Assembly (NCBI RefSeq): GCF_015680705.1
Contig: NZ_JADNYP010000002.1
Coordinates: forward strand, 248,001-312,000
Length of the DNA stretch: 64,000 bases
Direction of reading: 5' to 3'
DNA from: Pseudomonas fulva
GTDB lineage: Bacteria; Pseudomonadota; Gammaproteobacteria; Pseudomonadales; Pseudomonadaceae
Shown here: piece after piece, positions 52,146 to 61,428 of the stretch
Layout of the letters: each line of letters opens with the position of its first letter
Position numbering within the stretch: position 1 is the first letter of the stretch
Position numbers and translations under genes: made by a program
The notes under the pieces: generated by a model
What the model was told of the DNA's origin: nothing
Databases searched by the model: none
What the model saw: only the letters and a program-made list of their open reading frames with translations

Positions 52146-52865
52146 ATGCCCGTCAAGGACCCATCCAAGCCCGCCCCGGCTGTTCCCGCCGAGAGCGCGG
52201 ATGCTGCCCTGAAGCATATCGTCGACGGCTTCCTGCGGTTTCACACCGAAGTTTTCCCCGAACAGCAGGAGCTGTTCAAGAAACTTGCCACCGCGCAGAA
52301 GCCGCGAGCCATGTTCATCACCTGCGCCGACTCGCGCATCGTGCCTGAACTGATCACCCAGAGCTCCCCAGGCGACTTGTTCGTCACCCGCAACGTTGGC
52401 AACGTGGTACCGCCGTACGGCCAGATGAACGGTGGCGTCTCGACTGCCATCGAATACGCGGTGCTTGCCCTGGGCGTGCATCACATCATCGTCTGCGGAC
52501 ATTCCGATTGTGGCGCGATGCGAGCGGTGCTCAACCCGCATTCGCTGGAGAAGATGCCGACCGTCAAGGCCTGGCTGCGCCATGCCGAGGTCGCCCGGAC
52601 CGTGGTCGAGGACAACTGCTCCTGTTCCAACGAGCACGAGAGCATGCAGGTACTGACCAAGGAAAACGTCATTGCCCAGCTCCAGCACCTGCGTACCCAC
52701 CCTTCGGTGGCATCGCGCCTGGCGGCCGGTCAGCTGTACATCCATGGCTGGATCTACGACATCGAGACCAGCCAGATCGAAGCCTACGACGCCACCAGCG
52801 ACAGCTTCGTGCCATTGACCGCAGGCGATACGATTCCCTGCGCGACGCCGAGAGGCCGCTACTAA
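52146..52865 (+). CDS. Beta-class carbonic anhydrase
   Basis: Interconverts carbon dioxide and bicarbonate. It has 239 residues. The zinc ligands are Cys60 (I-T-C-A-D-S-R, with the Asp62-Arg64 dyad), His119 and Cys122 (C-G-H-S-D-C-G). This is the plant/bacterial type I site. AAGAGG precedes ATG 52146. The adjacent downstream SulP transporter suggests bicarbonate supply. Confidence 0.95.
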   Translation: MPVKDPSKPAPAVPAESADAALKHIVDGFLRFHTEVFPEQQELFKKLATAQKPRAMFITCADSRIVPELITQSSPGDLFVTRNVGNVVPPYGQMNGGVSTAIEYAVLALGVHHIIVCGHSDCGAMRAVLNPHSLEKMPTVKAWLRHAEVARTVVEDNCSCSNEHESMQVLTKENVIAQLQHLRTHPSVASRLAAGQLYIHGWIYDIETSQIEAYDATSDSFVPLTAGDTIPCATPRGRY

Positions 52866-53038
52866 GCGACCCGGGTATCCATCGGTGACCGGTCGCACCT
52901 GCGGTGCGGCCTGCCATCGACTGCCTTGAATCCCCTGATCGGCTTGCCGGCCTCGCTGGCGGCTGGCGCCTGCGCGTCTTTCGGGGACCTTGTGCCATCG
53001 ACCACTGGAATGGTCGTGAAACTGAGAGAGGGAACAAC

Positions 53039-54568
53039 ATGGTGAACAAGACACAGATCCAAGCGGCCCTGCCGCGCGAACTGCTGGCCTCGGTGGTGGT
53101 TTTCCTGGTAGCCCTGCCACTGTGCATGGGTATCGCCATCGCTTCGGGCATGCCGCCGGCCAAGGGCCTGATCACCGGAATCATCGGTGGGATAGTGGTC
53201 GGCTTCCTGGCCGGCTCGCCGTTGCAGGTCAGTGGCCCGGCCGCTGGCCTGGCGGTACTGGTGTTCGAACTGGTGCGCCAGCATGGCGTGGCGATGCTTG
53301 GCCCCATCCTGCTGCTGGCCGGCCTGCTGCAGCTGCTGGCGGGGCGCATGCGGCTGGGCTGCTGGTTCCGGGTTACCGCGCCGGCAGTGGTCTATGGCAT
53401 GTTGGCGGGGATCGGCGTGCTGATCGTGCTGTCGCAGGTGCATGTGATGTTCGATACCGCGCCACAGCCCTCCGGCGTGCAGAACCTGCTGGGGTTCCCG
53501 ACCACGCTGGCGGCGGCCTTGCCGCTGGAGAGCGACGGCGCTGCCTGGCAGGCCGGCCTGCTGGGCCTTGGCACCATTGGCGTGATGTGGACCTGGGAGC
53601 GCTGGCGGCCACGACGGCTGCGCTTCGTGCCAGGTGCGCTGCTCGGCGTGATGAGCATGACCTTGATCAGCCTCTGGCTGGCATTGCCGGTGAAGCGGGT
53701 GCAGGTGCCGGCGGATCTGTCGCAAGCCATCGACTGGCTGCGCCCGGATGATCTGTTCAAGCTGGCCGATCCGAGCCTGTTGATGGCTGCCGTCGCCCTG
53801 GCCTTCATCGCCAGCGCCGAGACGCTGCTGTCGGCGGCGGCAGTGGACCGCATGCACAGTGGGCAGCGCTCGGACTTCGATCGCGAGCTGTCCGCGCAAG
53901 GCGTCGGCAACATGCTCTGCGGGATCCTCGGGGCACTGCCTATGACGGGCGTGATCGTACGCAGTTCGGCCAACGTGCAGGCCGGTGCCAGAACCCGGGC
54001 TTCGGCGATCCTCCATGGTATCTGGCTGCTGGCGTTCGTGGTCGTGCTGGGCAGCGTGCTGCAACGGATCCCGGTGGCGAGCCTGGCCGGGGTGCTGGTT
54101 TACACCGGGGTGAAGCTGGTGGACTTCAAGGCGCTGCGCGGCCTGCGACGCTATGGTCGGTCACCGGTGCTGATCTATGCCGCCACGGCCTTGGCGATCA
54201 TCTTCAGCGACCTGCTGACCGGCGTGCTGCTGGGCTTCGCGCTGACCCTGCTCAAGCTGGCGCTCAAGGCCGCCCGGCTCAAGATCCATCTCGTGGACTT
54301 GCCTGAGCCCGGCCACAAGGCGTTGCGCCTGAGCGGCGCGGCCACCTTCCTGAAGGTCCCTGCCCTGACCCAGGTGCTCGAGCGGGTGCCAGCCGGCACC
54401 ACCTTGCATGTGCCGCTGGCGAATCTGAGCTACATCGACCATTCCTGCCTCGAGCTGCTGGAAGACTGGGGTCGTGCCAACCAGTCGGTCGGCACCCGGC
54501 TGCTGATCGAACAGCGCGGACTCAAGCGCAGGATCGAAGGGCGGCTGCGCAGCGCTGCCGAAGTCTGA
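53039..54568 (+). CDS. SulP-family transporter linked to carbonic anhydrase
   Basis: 509-residue secondary transporter with 10-12 hydrophobic helices, L-V-A-L-P-L-C-M-G-I-A near the start, and a C-terminal STAS-like domain (about 420-509). AGAGAGGGAAC precedes ATG 53039. Genetic pairing with a carbonic anhydrase, seen in many bacteria, points to bicarbonate rather than sulfate transport; unproven. It differs in sequence from the SulP at 32160. Confidence 0.9.
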   Translation: MVNKTQIQAALPRELLASVVVFLVALPLCMGIAIASGMPPAKGLITGIIGGIVVGFLAGSPLQVSGPAAGLAVLVFELVRQHGVAMLGPILLLAGLLQLLAGRMRLGCWFRVTAPAVVYGMLAGIGVLIVLSQVHVMFDTAPQPSGVQNLLGFPTTLAAALPLESDGAAWQAGLLGLGTIGVMWTWERWRPRRLRFVPGALLGVMSMTLISLWLALPVKRVQVPADLSQAIDWLRPDDLFKLADPSLLMAAVALAFIASAETLLSAAAVDRMHSGQRSDFDRELSAQGVGNMLCGILGALPMTGVIVRSSANVQAGARTRASAILHGIWLLAFVVVLGSVLQRIPVASLAGVLVYTGVKLVDFKALRGLRRYGRSPVLIYAATALAIIFSDLLTGVLLGFALTLLKLALKAARLKIHLVDLPEPGHKALRLSGAATFLKVPALTQVLERVPAGTTLHVPLANLSYIDHSCLELLEDWGRANQSVGTRLLIEQRGLKRRIEGRLRSAAEV

Positions 54569-55654
54569 TCAGTCTTCCTCGAGCACGATCATCTTCGGCG
54601 ACCCCGGCCAGGTACCGGTCAGGTGGATGGTCCGAGTGCCGCCCACCCACTGGCTGAGCGGCGTATTCCATTCGCGCACCTGGATATCGTTGCTGCCGAC
54701 GTTGACGAACTCGGCAGTCACCCTCAGGCGCGTGGCAGTGAGTGGAATGTCGTTGAAGTTGGCGGAGCTGCCGCCGAGGATGGTGGCGCTGCGTTCGACC
54801 CTGCCGCCCGGCGTGTCATAGGACACGTTCACCTTGGTGATGTAGGTAGTTGCCGACGTGGCCTTGCTGTCCACGTGCAATTTCAGGCTGCCGAGCTTGC
54901 CGATCCAGTTGGGGATCAACAGCTCGCTGCCGGCGAAGGAGGTGAAGCTGTAGGCCAGCGGCAGCGGTACGCCAGGAATTTCCCCGCTCTTGGCAGGCAG
55001 CGTATGGGTCTCGACGGCGGCGCTGTCGCGGGACACGATGAAACTGGCCTTGCCGCTGCCAACGATGCCCGAGTCACCTAGCAGCGTGTTGAGCCCACTG
55101 GCGGTGCCAGCCAGAGAGAACCTGGCGTCCTTCTTCTTTGCCCCGGCATTGATGCCACTGCTGGCATGGATCACGCTGGTGACGACCCCGAAACCTTCCG
55201 AGATGCCCTTGTCGGTGGCCATGCCGACGCGCTTGGCCTGTTCGTGCAGCCAGCGGTAATGCTCCTGGATCAAGGCCATGTCGCTCAGGCGCTCTTCGGA
55301 GTGGATGGCGAATTCGGAGGCGATGGAGGCTTCCCGGCCAAAGCTCCATTCGATGGTGGTGTCGGGCTTGACCTGGGCACCGCTGGCCGGGTCGGTCACC
55401 GTGCCGCCTACAGTGGCCTGGCTTTCGCGCCGGCTGACGTCTTTCGAACTGATGTTCCACTTGCGGCTCTGTTCGACCTTCACGGTCTGGACCTTGGGCA
55501 GGCTTTCCTTGACCAGGGTGAACTCGCCCGTGCTCGGGTCGACCATGCCGACCGCACCAGGCCGGATGATTGGGTTCAGGGCCCAGTTGCCCCACAGGGT
55601 GGAACGGCTGCCGCGCAGCAGGTCGGTGAAAAGGCGGTTCCAGCGAATCGTCAT
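54569..55654 (-). CDS. Hypothetical protein of unknown family (361 residues)
   Basis: No family recognised. ATG 55654 has AGGAAG upstream, and the frame is open for 361 codons. There is no signal peptide or membrane segment. The N-terminal part begins M-T-I-R-W-N-R-L-F-T-D-L-L-R-G and has G-A-V-G-M-V-D-P-S-T-G-E-F. A glycine/serine-rich middle (about 170-235) includes small-residue stretches such as S-G-I-N-A-G. The C-terminal ~90 residues look like alternating beta strands (K-L-H-V-D-S, Y-I-T-K-V-N-V-S-Y-D, T-R-L-R-V-T-A-E-F) and end in I-V-L-E-E-D. Convergent stop with the SulP gene is only one base apart. It may be an accessory gene inserted between conserved neighbours; an effector or lectin-like role would be speculation. 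Confidence 0.8.
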   Translation of the reverse strand: MTIRWNRLFTDLLRGSRSTLWGNWALNPIIRPGAVGMVDPSTGEFTLVKESLPKVQTVKVEQSRKWNISSKDVSRRESQATVGGTVTDPASGAQVKPDTTIEWSFGREASIASEFAIHSEERLSDMALIQEHYRWLHEQAKRVGMATDKGISEGFGVVTSVIHASSGINAGAKKKDARFSLAGTASGLNTLLGDSGIVGSGKASFIVSRDSAAVETHTLPAKSGEIPGVPLPLAYSFTSFAGSELLIPNWIGKLGSLKLHVDSKATSATTYITKVNVSYDTPGGRVERSATILGGSSANFNDIPLTATRLRVTAEFVNVGSNDIQVREWNTPLSQWVGGTRTIHLTGTWPGSPKMIVLEED

Positions 55655-55774
55655 GAGCAGTCTTCCTGTCTGATTGAGTTGGCCGTGACGGACACGGCCA
55701 TCAGACGCTATCAATCAGCATGCGGACGGTATCAGCGGGAGCCGCTTCCTGGCAGGGCGGCCCGGATGCTCGAT

Positions 55775-56422
55775 TCAGTGCCTGGAGCCCAGTGCCAGTT
55801 CGACGTTGAGCTGGCGCGAGAGGCTCGGCCAGTCCTGCCACGCCGCACCCGTTTGCGGGCTGCACAGGGCCTGGCGATAGCGCTCGACCGATTCCAGGGC
55901 AAAGTGCTCGTCGTCGAGCAGCTTGTCCACGGAATGATGGACCACCTCGTCAAGCTGGTTGGCGAAGGTTTCGCCGATCAGCTGGTGGGCGATGAGATTG
56001 GCCACGGTGGTATCGACCGGGATCAAGGGTTGCTGGAAATGACGGATGTACACGTCGTTCACTTCCTCGACCAGGCGATGGGCCAGATAGGCTTCGTCGA
56101 GCAGGCAGTCCAGGCCGACCTGATTGTCGACCTGCTCGGGCGGTTGCAGGAAATAGGCTTCGGCGATCCGCAGGACCGGCAGTACCTGGGCCTGGATGCC
56201 TGCTTCGCGAGCGACGCCATTGGCCGCTTCGAGCAGTTCCGGGACCTGGTCGATATAAGCGCCGACGAAGCGGGCCAGGATCTCCTGGGCATCATGTTCA
56301 GGTAGCTCGATGGCGCGGTGCAAGTGAGGCAACTGCTGCCCCAGGCGCAACCGGAGCTGGCCGGTACGGGCTTCGTGTTGGTGGGCAAGGGTGATCTGCT
56401 CGCGCACAGCGGCGATGTTCAT
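55775..56422 (-). CDS. Conserved hypothetical protein, helical
   Basis: 215 residues, no signal peptide or membrane helix, strongly alpha-helical and acidic (E-V-N-D-V-Y-I-R-H-F, L-D-E-V-V-H-H-S-V-D-K-L-L). CTGGAG precedes ATG 56422. Proteins of this size occur between the SulP gene and coxB in related pseudomonads as far as I recall. Function unknown. It lies 120 bases upstream of the 361-residue gene on the same strand, so co-transcription is possible. Confidence 0.8.
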   Translation of the reverse strand: MNIAAVREQITLAHQHEARTGQLRLRLGQQLPHLHRAIELPEHDAQEILARFVGAYIDQVPELLEAANGVAREAGIQAQVLPVLRIAEAYFLQPPEQVDNQVGLDCLLDEAYLAHRLVEEVNDVYIRHFQQPLIPVDTTVANLIAHQLIGETFANQLDEVVHHSVDKLLDDEHFALESVERYRQALCSPQTGAAWQDWPSLSRQLNVELALGSRH

Positions 56423-56908
56423 GACAACTCCAGGGACAAGGTGTTACACAGAGAAGACACTAAGTTAGCTGGTCTTGAGGAAAACCTAAGATGGAATCGT
56501 TATAGGCAGCCATATTTATGACGTCAATTGGCATATGGTAGACCGGATGGCCGATAGAGCGTGGCAATCAGCCGTACACGGGCTCGCTCCGACTCGATGA
56601 AATCTTGTTCATCCAGGCCATTGCAGCCATGCAGTCGCTGTCTATACTCCGGTTGAACGTGATTCGTTGATGAGGCCCGACTGCGTGCGCAGCGGCTCGG
56701 TCGTCGAAGTTCGCAGTCTTGGCACCGCTTCCCGCCTACGTGGCCGCCCTGGTTGATCCGACATGCAAGGCTCCCAGGCAGCACTGCCATTCCCGCCGTA
56801 GCACCGCCTACGACCCGTCACGGCACATTGCCTGGCCGCCCTCGAGTGCAGCGTCCACCCATCCAGCCCGGCAGGCTTCGCGGCCCATGCCTCCAGGACG
56901 ACGAAACG
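56423..56908. other. 486-base intergenic region upstream of coxB
   Basis: The left half is AT-richer and lies between divergent genes. No gene is supported. A candidate coxB promoter lies at 56621-56648; the ~260-base leader to coxB is GC-rich and could fold, but no riboswitch class is recognised. Confidence 0.55.
56621..56648 (+). promoter_or_regulatory. Candidate sigma-70 promoter for the cytochrome oxidase operon
   Basis: TTGCAG (56621-56626) and TATACT (56643-56648) are separated by 16 bases. It is the only good match upstream of coxB and would give a leader of about 250 bases. Confidence 0.45.
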
Positions 56909-58048
56909 ATGAGGGGTCGCGCGATGCTGCATCCACGCGTCTGGACGGGCCTGTTATGTTCGGCGGCATTGGGCCAGGCGCATGCCGCCTGGACGGTCAA
57001 CATGGCGCCAGGCGTCACGGACGTTTCGAGCGCCGTGTTCGACCTGCACATGACCATCTTCTGGATCTGCGTGGCCATCGGCATCGTGGTCTTCGGCGCG
57101 ATGGCCTGGGCGATCGTCAAGCACCGGCGCGCCACGGGCCGCCAGCCCGCGACCTTTCACGAGCATACGCCGGTGGAAATCCTCTGGACGCTCGTGCCGT
57201 TGCTGATCCTGGTAGCCATGGCCATTCCGGCGACGCGGACCCTGATCGACATCTACGATGCCAGCGAATCGGATGTCGACATCCAGGTCACCGGCTACCA
57301 GTGGAAATGGCACTACAAGTACCTGGGCGAGGATGTCGAGTTCTTCAGCAACCTGGCCACCCCTGTCGAACAGGTTCGCAACCAGGCAGCCAAGGGTGAG
57401 CACTACCTGCTCGAGGTCGACCAGCCCCTGGTGCTGCCGGTAGGCGCCAAGGTGCGCTTCCTGGTCACGGCCGCCGACGTCATCCATTCCTGGTGGGTGC
57501 CGGCCTTCGCGGTCAAGCGTGATGCCATACCCGGCTTCGTCAACGAGGCCTGGACCCGCATCGACGAGCCGGGCCTCTATCGTGGCCAGTGCACCGAGCT
57601 GTGCGGCAAGGACCATGGCTTCATGCCCGTGGTGGTGGAGGTGAAACCCAGGGCCGACTACGACGCCTGGCTGGCCGATCGCAAGGCCGAGGCGGCCAAG
57701 CTCGAGGAATTGACCAGCAGGCAATGGACGCTTCAGGAATTGGTGGAGCGTGGCGACAAGGTCTATCACACGGCCTGTGTTGCCTGCCACCAGCCGCAGG
57801 GCCAGGGCTTGCCGCCGATGTTCCCGGCGCTCAAGGGCTCGAAGATCGCCACCGGCCCCAAGGAAGCACACCTGGACATCGTCTTCCATGGCAAGCCCGG
57901 AACTGCCATGGCGGCGTTCGGCAGGCAGCTGTCGGAAGTCGACATCGCCGCCGTGGTGACCTACGAACGCAACGCCTGGGGCAATGACAAGGGTGACATG
58001 GTCACGCCAGCCGATGTGCTGGCGCTCAAGCAGGCGCAGGACCCATGA
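56909..58048 (+). CDS. coxB: Cytochrome c oxidase subunit II with C-terminal cytochrome c domain
   Basis: Electron-entry subunit of a caa3-type oxidase. It has 379 residues: a signal/anchor, two membrane helices (about 40-105), and the CuA cupredoxin domain with V-I-H-S-W-W and C-T-E-L-C-G-K-D-H-G-F-M (Cys228, Cys232, His236, Met239). A fused cytochrome c domain follows with heme motif C-V-A-C-H at 290-294. ATG 56909 is preferred; another ATG at 56924 is in frame. It leads the ctaD-ctaG-ctaE operon. Confidence 0.95.
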   Translation: MRGRAMLHPRVWTGLLCSAALGQAHAAWTVNMAPGVTDVSSAVFDLHMTIFWICVAIGIVVFGAMAWAIVKHRRATGRQPATFHEHTPVEILWTLVPLLILVAMAIPATRTLIDIYDASESDVDIQVTGYQWKWHYKYLGEDVEFFSNLATPVEQVRNQAAKGEHYLLEVDQPLVLPVGAKVRFLVTAADVIHSWWVPAFAVKRDAIPGFVNEAWTRIDEPGLYRGQCTELCGKDHGFMPVVVEVKPRADYDAWLADRKAEAAKLEELTSRQWTLQELVERGDKVYHTACVACHQPQGQGLPPMFPALKGSKIATGPKEAHLDIVFHGKPGTAMAAFGRQLSEVDIAAVVTYERNAWGNDKGDMVTPADVLALKQAQDP

Positions 58049-58097
58049 ACGCTGGCGCCGGGCCAGGCTCCGGATGGCGCAGCGCAGGAGATTCGAG

Positions 58098-59681
58098 ATG
58101 AGCGCGGTGATCGACGACAGCGGCCAAGAGCACGTCCACGGTCCGGCCAAGGGGCTGATGCGCTGGGTGCTGACCACCAACCACAAGGACATCGGCACCT
58201 TGTACCTGTGGTTCAGCTTCAGTCTGTTCCTGTTGGGCGGCTCCTTCGCCATGGTGATCCGCGCCGAGTTGTTCCAGCCGGGGTTGCAAATCGTCGAGCC
58301 GGCCTTCTTCAACCAGATGACCACCATGCATGGGCTGATCATGGTCTTCGGCGCGGTCATGCCGGCGTTCGTCGGCCTGGCCAACTGGATGATCCCGCTG
58401 ATGATCGGCGCGCCGGACATGGCCCTTCCGCGCATGAACAACTTCAGCTTCTGGTTGCTGCCCGCGGCTTTCCTGCTGCTGGTCTCGACCCTGTTCAGTC
58501 CAGGCGGCGGGCCGAACTTCGGCTGGACCTTCTATGCCCCGCTGTCCACCACCTACGCTCCGCAAAGCGTGACCTTCTTCATCTTCGCCATCCATCTGAT
58601 GGGCATCAGTTCGATCATGGGCGCGATAAACGTGATCGCCACGGTGCTCAACCTGCGGGCGCCAGGCATGACGCTGATGAAGATGCCGCTGTTCGTCTGG
58701 ACCTGGCTGATCACCGCGTTCCTGCTGATCGCCGTGATGCCGGTGCTGGCCGGCGTGGTGACGATGATGCTGATGGACATCCATTTCGGCACCAGCTTCT
58801 TCAGCGCGGCCGGGGGTGGCGACCCAGTGCTGTTCCAGCATGTGTTCTGGTTCTTCGGCCATCCCGAGGTGTACATCATGATCCTGCCGGCCTTCGGCGC
58901 GGTCAGTTCGATCATCCCGGCCTTCTCGCGCAAGCCCCTGTTCGGCTATACCTCGATGGTCTACGCCACGGCGGCGATCGCCCTGCTGTCGTTCATCGTC
59001 TGGGCCCATCACATGTTCGTGGTCGGCGTGCCGGTGGTCGGCGAGCTGTTCTTCATGTACGCCACCATGCTCATCGCCGTACCGACCGGGGTCAAGGTGT
59101 TCAACTGGGTCAGCACCATGTGGCGGGGAGCGCTGAGCTTCGAGACGCCGATGCTGTTCGCCGTCGCCTTCGTCATCCTGTTCACCATCGGCGGGTTTTC
59201 CGGGCTGATGCTGGCCATCGCGCCGGCGGACTTCCAGTATCACGACACCTACTTCGTGGTGGCGCATTTCCATTATGTGCTGGTGCCGGGCGCGATCTTC
59301 GGCATCTTCGCCTCTGCCTACTACTGGCTACCGAAATGGACCGGCCACATGTACGACGAAACCCTGGGCAAGCTGCATTTCTGGCTCTCGTTCGTCGGCA
59401 TGAACCTGGCATTCTTCCCGATGCACTTCATCGGCCTGGCCGGCATGCCGCGCCGGATCCCGGACTACAACCTGCAGTTCGCCGATTTCAACATGGTGTC
59501 GTCGATCGGCGCCTTCACCTTCGGTGCCACTCAGGTGTTGTTCCTGTTCATCGTCATCAAGTGCATTCGCGGTGGCGCCCCGGCACCGGCCAAGCCTTGG
59601 GACGGTGCCGATGGCCTGGAATGGTCGGTGCCTTCCCCGGCGCCCTACCACACGTTCCAGACGCCGCCCGAAGTGAAATAG
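58098..59681 (+). CDS. ctaD: Cytochrome c oxidase subunit I
   Basis: Heme a/a3-CuB catalytic subunit that reduces oxygen and pumps protons. It has 527 residues and 12 membrane helices. H-G-L-I-M-V-F and H-D-T-Y-F-V-V-A-H-F-H-Y carry heme histidines. F-G-H-P-E-V-Y holds the crosslinked His-Tyr of CuB and W-A-H-H-M-F the other CuB histidines. CAGGAG lies seven bases before ATG 58098. Confidence 0.97.
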   Translation: MSAVIDDSGQEHVHGPAKGLMRWVLTTNHKDIGTLYLWFSFSLFLLGGSFAMVIRAELFQPGLQIVEPAFFNQMTTMHGLIMVFGAVMPAFVGLANWMIPLMIGAPDMALPRMNNFSFWLLPAAFLLLVSTLFSPGGGPNFGWTFYAPLSTTYAPQSVTFFIFAIHLMGISSIMGAINVIATVLNLRAPGMTLMKMPLFVWTWLITAFLLIAVMPVLAGVVTMMLMDIHFGTSFFSAAGGGDPVLFQHVFWFFGHPEVYIMILPAFGAVSSIIPAFSRKPLFGYTSMVYATAAIALLSFIVWAHHMFVVGVPVVGELFFMYATMLIAVPTGVKVFNWVSTMWRGALSFETPMLFAVAFVILFTIGGFSGLMLAIAPADFQYHDTYFVVAHFHYVLVPGAIFGIFASAYYWLPKWTGHMYDETLGKLHFWLSFVGMNLAFFPMHFIGLAGMPRRIPDYNLQFADFNMVSSIGAFTFGATQVLFLFIVIKCIRGGAPAPAKPWDGADGLEWSVPSPAPYHTFQTPPEVK

Positions 59682-59690
59682 GAGGCCGCC

Positions 59691-60257
59691 ATGAGCGCTG
59701 CATCCACGAAACGCCTGGTCATCCGCCTGCTGCTGTCGAGCGTGGCGATGTTCGGCTTCGGCTTTGCCCTGGTGCCGCTCTACGACGTCATGTGCCAGGC
59801 GTTCGGCATCAATGGCAAGACCGCGGGCCCCTACCTGGGCAGCCAGCAGCGCGACCCGAGCCGCCTGGTCAGGGTGCAGTTCCTGTCGACCAACGCACAG
59901 GGGATGCCTTGGGTGTTCCATGCCCAGGTGGACCAGCTCGAGGTTCATCCGGGCGCCGTGAACCAGGTGGTCTTCATTGCTCGCAATCCCACCGGCAGCA
60001 CCATGACCGCCCAGGCCGTGCCCAGCGTCACGCCTGCCGAGGCGGCAAGCTACCTGCACAAGACCCAGTGCTTCTGTTTCAGCCAGCAGACCTTGCAGCC
60101 AGCGCAACGCCTCGAGATGCCCGTGCGCTTCATCGTCGACCGCGAGCTGCCAGCCCATGTCAGGCAACTGACCCTGGCCTACACCTTGTTCGATATCAGC
60201 GCGCGCCAGGCACCGGTTGCCGATGCCAGGATCCCGCGCGTCGAGCGTACTCGTTGA
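59691..60257 (+). CDS. ctaG: Cytochrome c oxidase assembly protein CtaG (Cox11)
   Basis: Membrane-anchored copper chaperone that inserts CuB into subunit I. It has 188 residues: one N-terminal membrane helix (about 9-30), then a periplasmic immunoglobulin-like domain. The copper motif is T-Q-C-F-C-F (near 124). It lies nine bases after ctaD and ten bases before ctaE. Confidence 0.96.
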   Translation: MSAASTKRLVIRLLLSSVAMFGFGFALVPLYDVMCQAFGINGKTAGPYLGSQQRDPSRLVRVQFLSTNAQGMPWVFHAQVDQLEVHPGAVNQVVFIARNPTGSTMTAQAVPSVTPAEAASYLHKTQCFCFSQQTLQPAQRLEMPVRFIVDRELPAHVRQLTLAYTLFDISARQAPVADARIPRVERTR

Positions 60258-60267
60258 GGAGCACCGC

Positions 60268-61155
60268 ATGGCCGAACATCCACGCTACTACGTCCCGGCC
60301 CAGAGCAAATGGCCGATCATCGCCACGTTGGGGCTGTTCTTCACCCTGTTCGGGCTCGGTACCTGGTTCAATGACCTCAAGGCAGGGCAGGCCGGCTCGC
60401 ATGGCCCCTGGTGGCTGCTGGGCGGCGCGCTGTTGCTGGCCTACATGCTGTTCGGCTGGTTCGGCGCGGTGGTCAGGGAAAGCCGCGCCGGCCTGTACAG
60501 CGCGCAACTGGACCGGTCCTTGCGCTGGGGCATGGGCTGGTTCATCTTTTCCGAGGTGATGTTCTTCCTGGCCTTCTTCGGCGCGCTGCTCTACGTGCGC
60601 ATGCTGGCCGGCCCCTGGCTCGCTGGCGATGGGCACAAGGGCGTCACCCACATGCTCTGGCCGGCGTTCGAGTTTTCCTGGCCGTTGCTGCAGACGCCCG
60701 ATCCGAAGCTGTTCCCGCCGCCCAGGGCGGTGATCGATCCCTGGCACCTGCCGCTGCTCAACACTGTCCTGCTGGTCAGTTCCAGCGTCACCATCACCCT
60801 CGCCCATCATGCCCTGCGGCGCGAACACCGGCTGGCCCTCAAGGGCTGGCTGGGGCTGACCGTGCTGCTTGGCCTGGCCTTCCTTGCATTGCAGGCCTAC
60901 GAATATCACCACGCCTATACCGAACTGGGGCTGACGCTCGGCTCGGGGATCTACGGCGCCACCTTCTTCATGCTCACCGGCTTCCATGGCGCCCATGTCA
61001 CCCTCGGCACCTTGATCCTGATCGTCATGCTGGCGCGGATCATGCGCGGACATTTCACGGCGCAGAAGCATTTCGGGTTCGAGGCGGCCAGCTGGTACTG
61101 GCATTTCGTCGATGTGGTCTGGGTCGGCCTGTTCATCTTCGTCTACGTGCTCTAG
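60268..61155 (+). CDS. ctaE: Cytochrome c oxidase subunit III
   Basis: Seven-helix subunit that stabilises subunit I. It has 295 residues: Y-Y-V-P-A-Q-S-K-W-P, E-V-M-F-F-L-A-F-F, E-Y-H-H-A-Y and G-F-H-G-A-H-V-T. AGGAG precedes ATG 60268. It ends six bases before the convergent DUF2909 gene. Confidence 0.96.
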   Translation: MAEHPRYYVPAQSKWPIIATLGLFFTLFGLGTWFNDLKAGQAGSHGPWWLLGGALLLAYMLFGWFGAVVRESRAGLYSAQLDRSLRWGMGWFIFSEVMFFLAFFGALLYVRMLAGPWLAGDGHKGVTHMLWPAFEFSWPLLQTPDPKLFPPPRAVIDPWHLPLLNTVLLVSSSVTITLAHHALRREHRLALKGWLGLTVLLGLAFLALQAYEYHHAYTELGLTLGSGIYGATFFMLTGFHGAHVTLGTLILIVMLARIMRGHFTAQKHFGFEAASWYWHFVDVVWVGLFIFVYVL

Positions 61156-61161
61156 CGCGGT

Positions 61162-61365
61162 TCAGAAAGGCGCCGTGGAAACCAGCTGGCCGCTCCACAG
61201 CCCCCAGGCCACCAGCAGCAGGGTCAAGGTCGCGAGGGCCACGCGGACCGTCAACGCCTTGAGCAGGCGTGTCGACCGCTCATCGTCCTTGACCAGGAAC
61301 ACCAGGCCGCTGAACAGGCTGGCAATGGTAGCCAGCAGCAACAGGACGATCGCCGCCTTGAGCAT
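61162..61365 (-). CDS. DUF2909 twin-transmembrane protein
   Basis: 67 residues with two hydrophobic helices (about 4-25 and 40-60) joined by a charged loop K-D-D-E-R-S-T-R. Found at this place, on the opposite strand inside the oxidase cluster, in Pseudomonas. Function unknown; may act in oxidase assembly. Confidence 0.88.
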   Translation of the reverse strand: MLKAAIVLLLLATIASLFSGLVFLVKDDERSTRLLKALTVRVALATLTLLLVAWGLWSGQLVSTAPF

Positions 61366-61428
61366 GGCGACACTCCATCGGGACGGGATGATGAAGACAA
61401 GTATAGCGAGCACCTGGGAGACGCCCCG

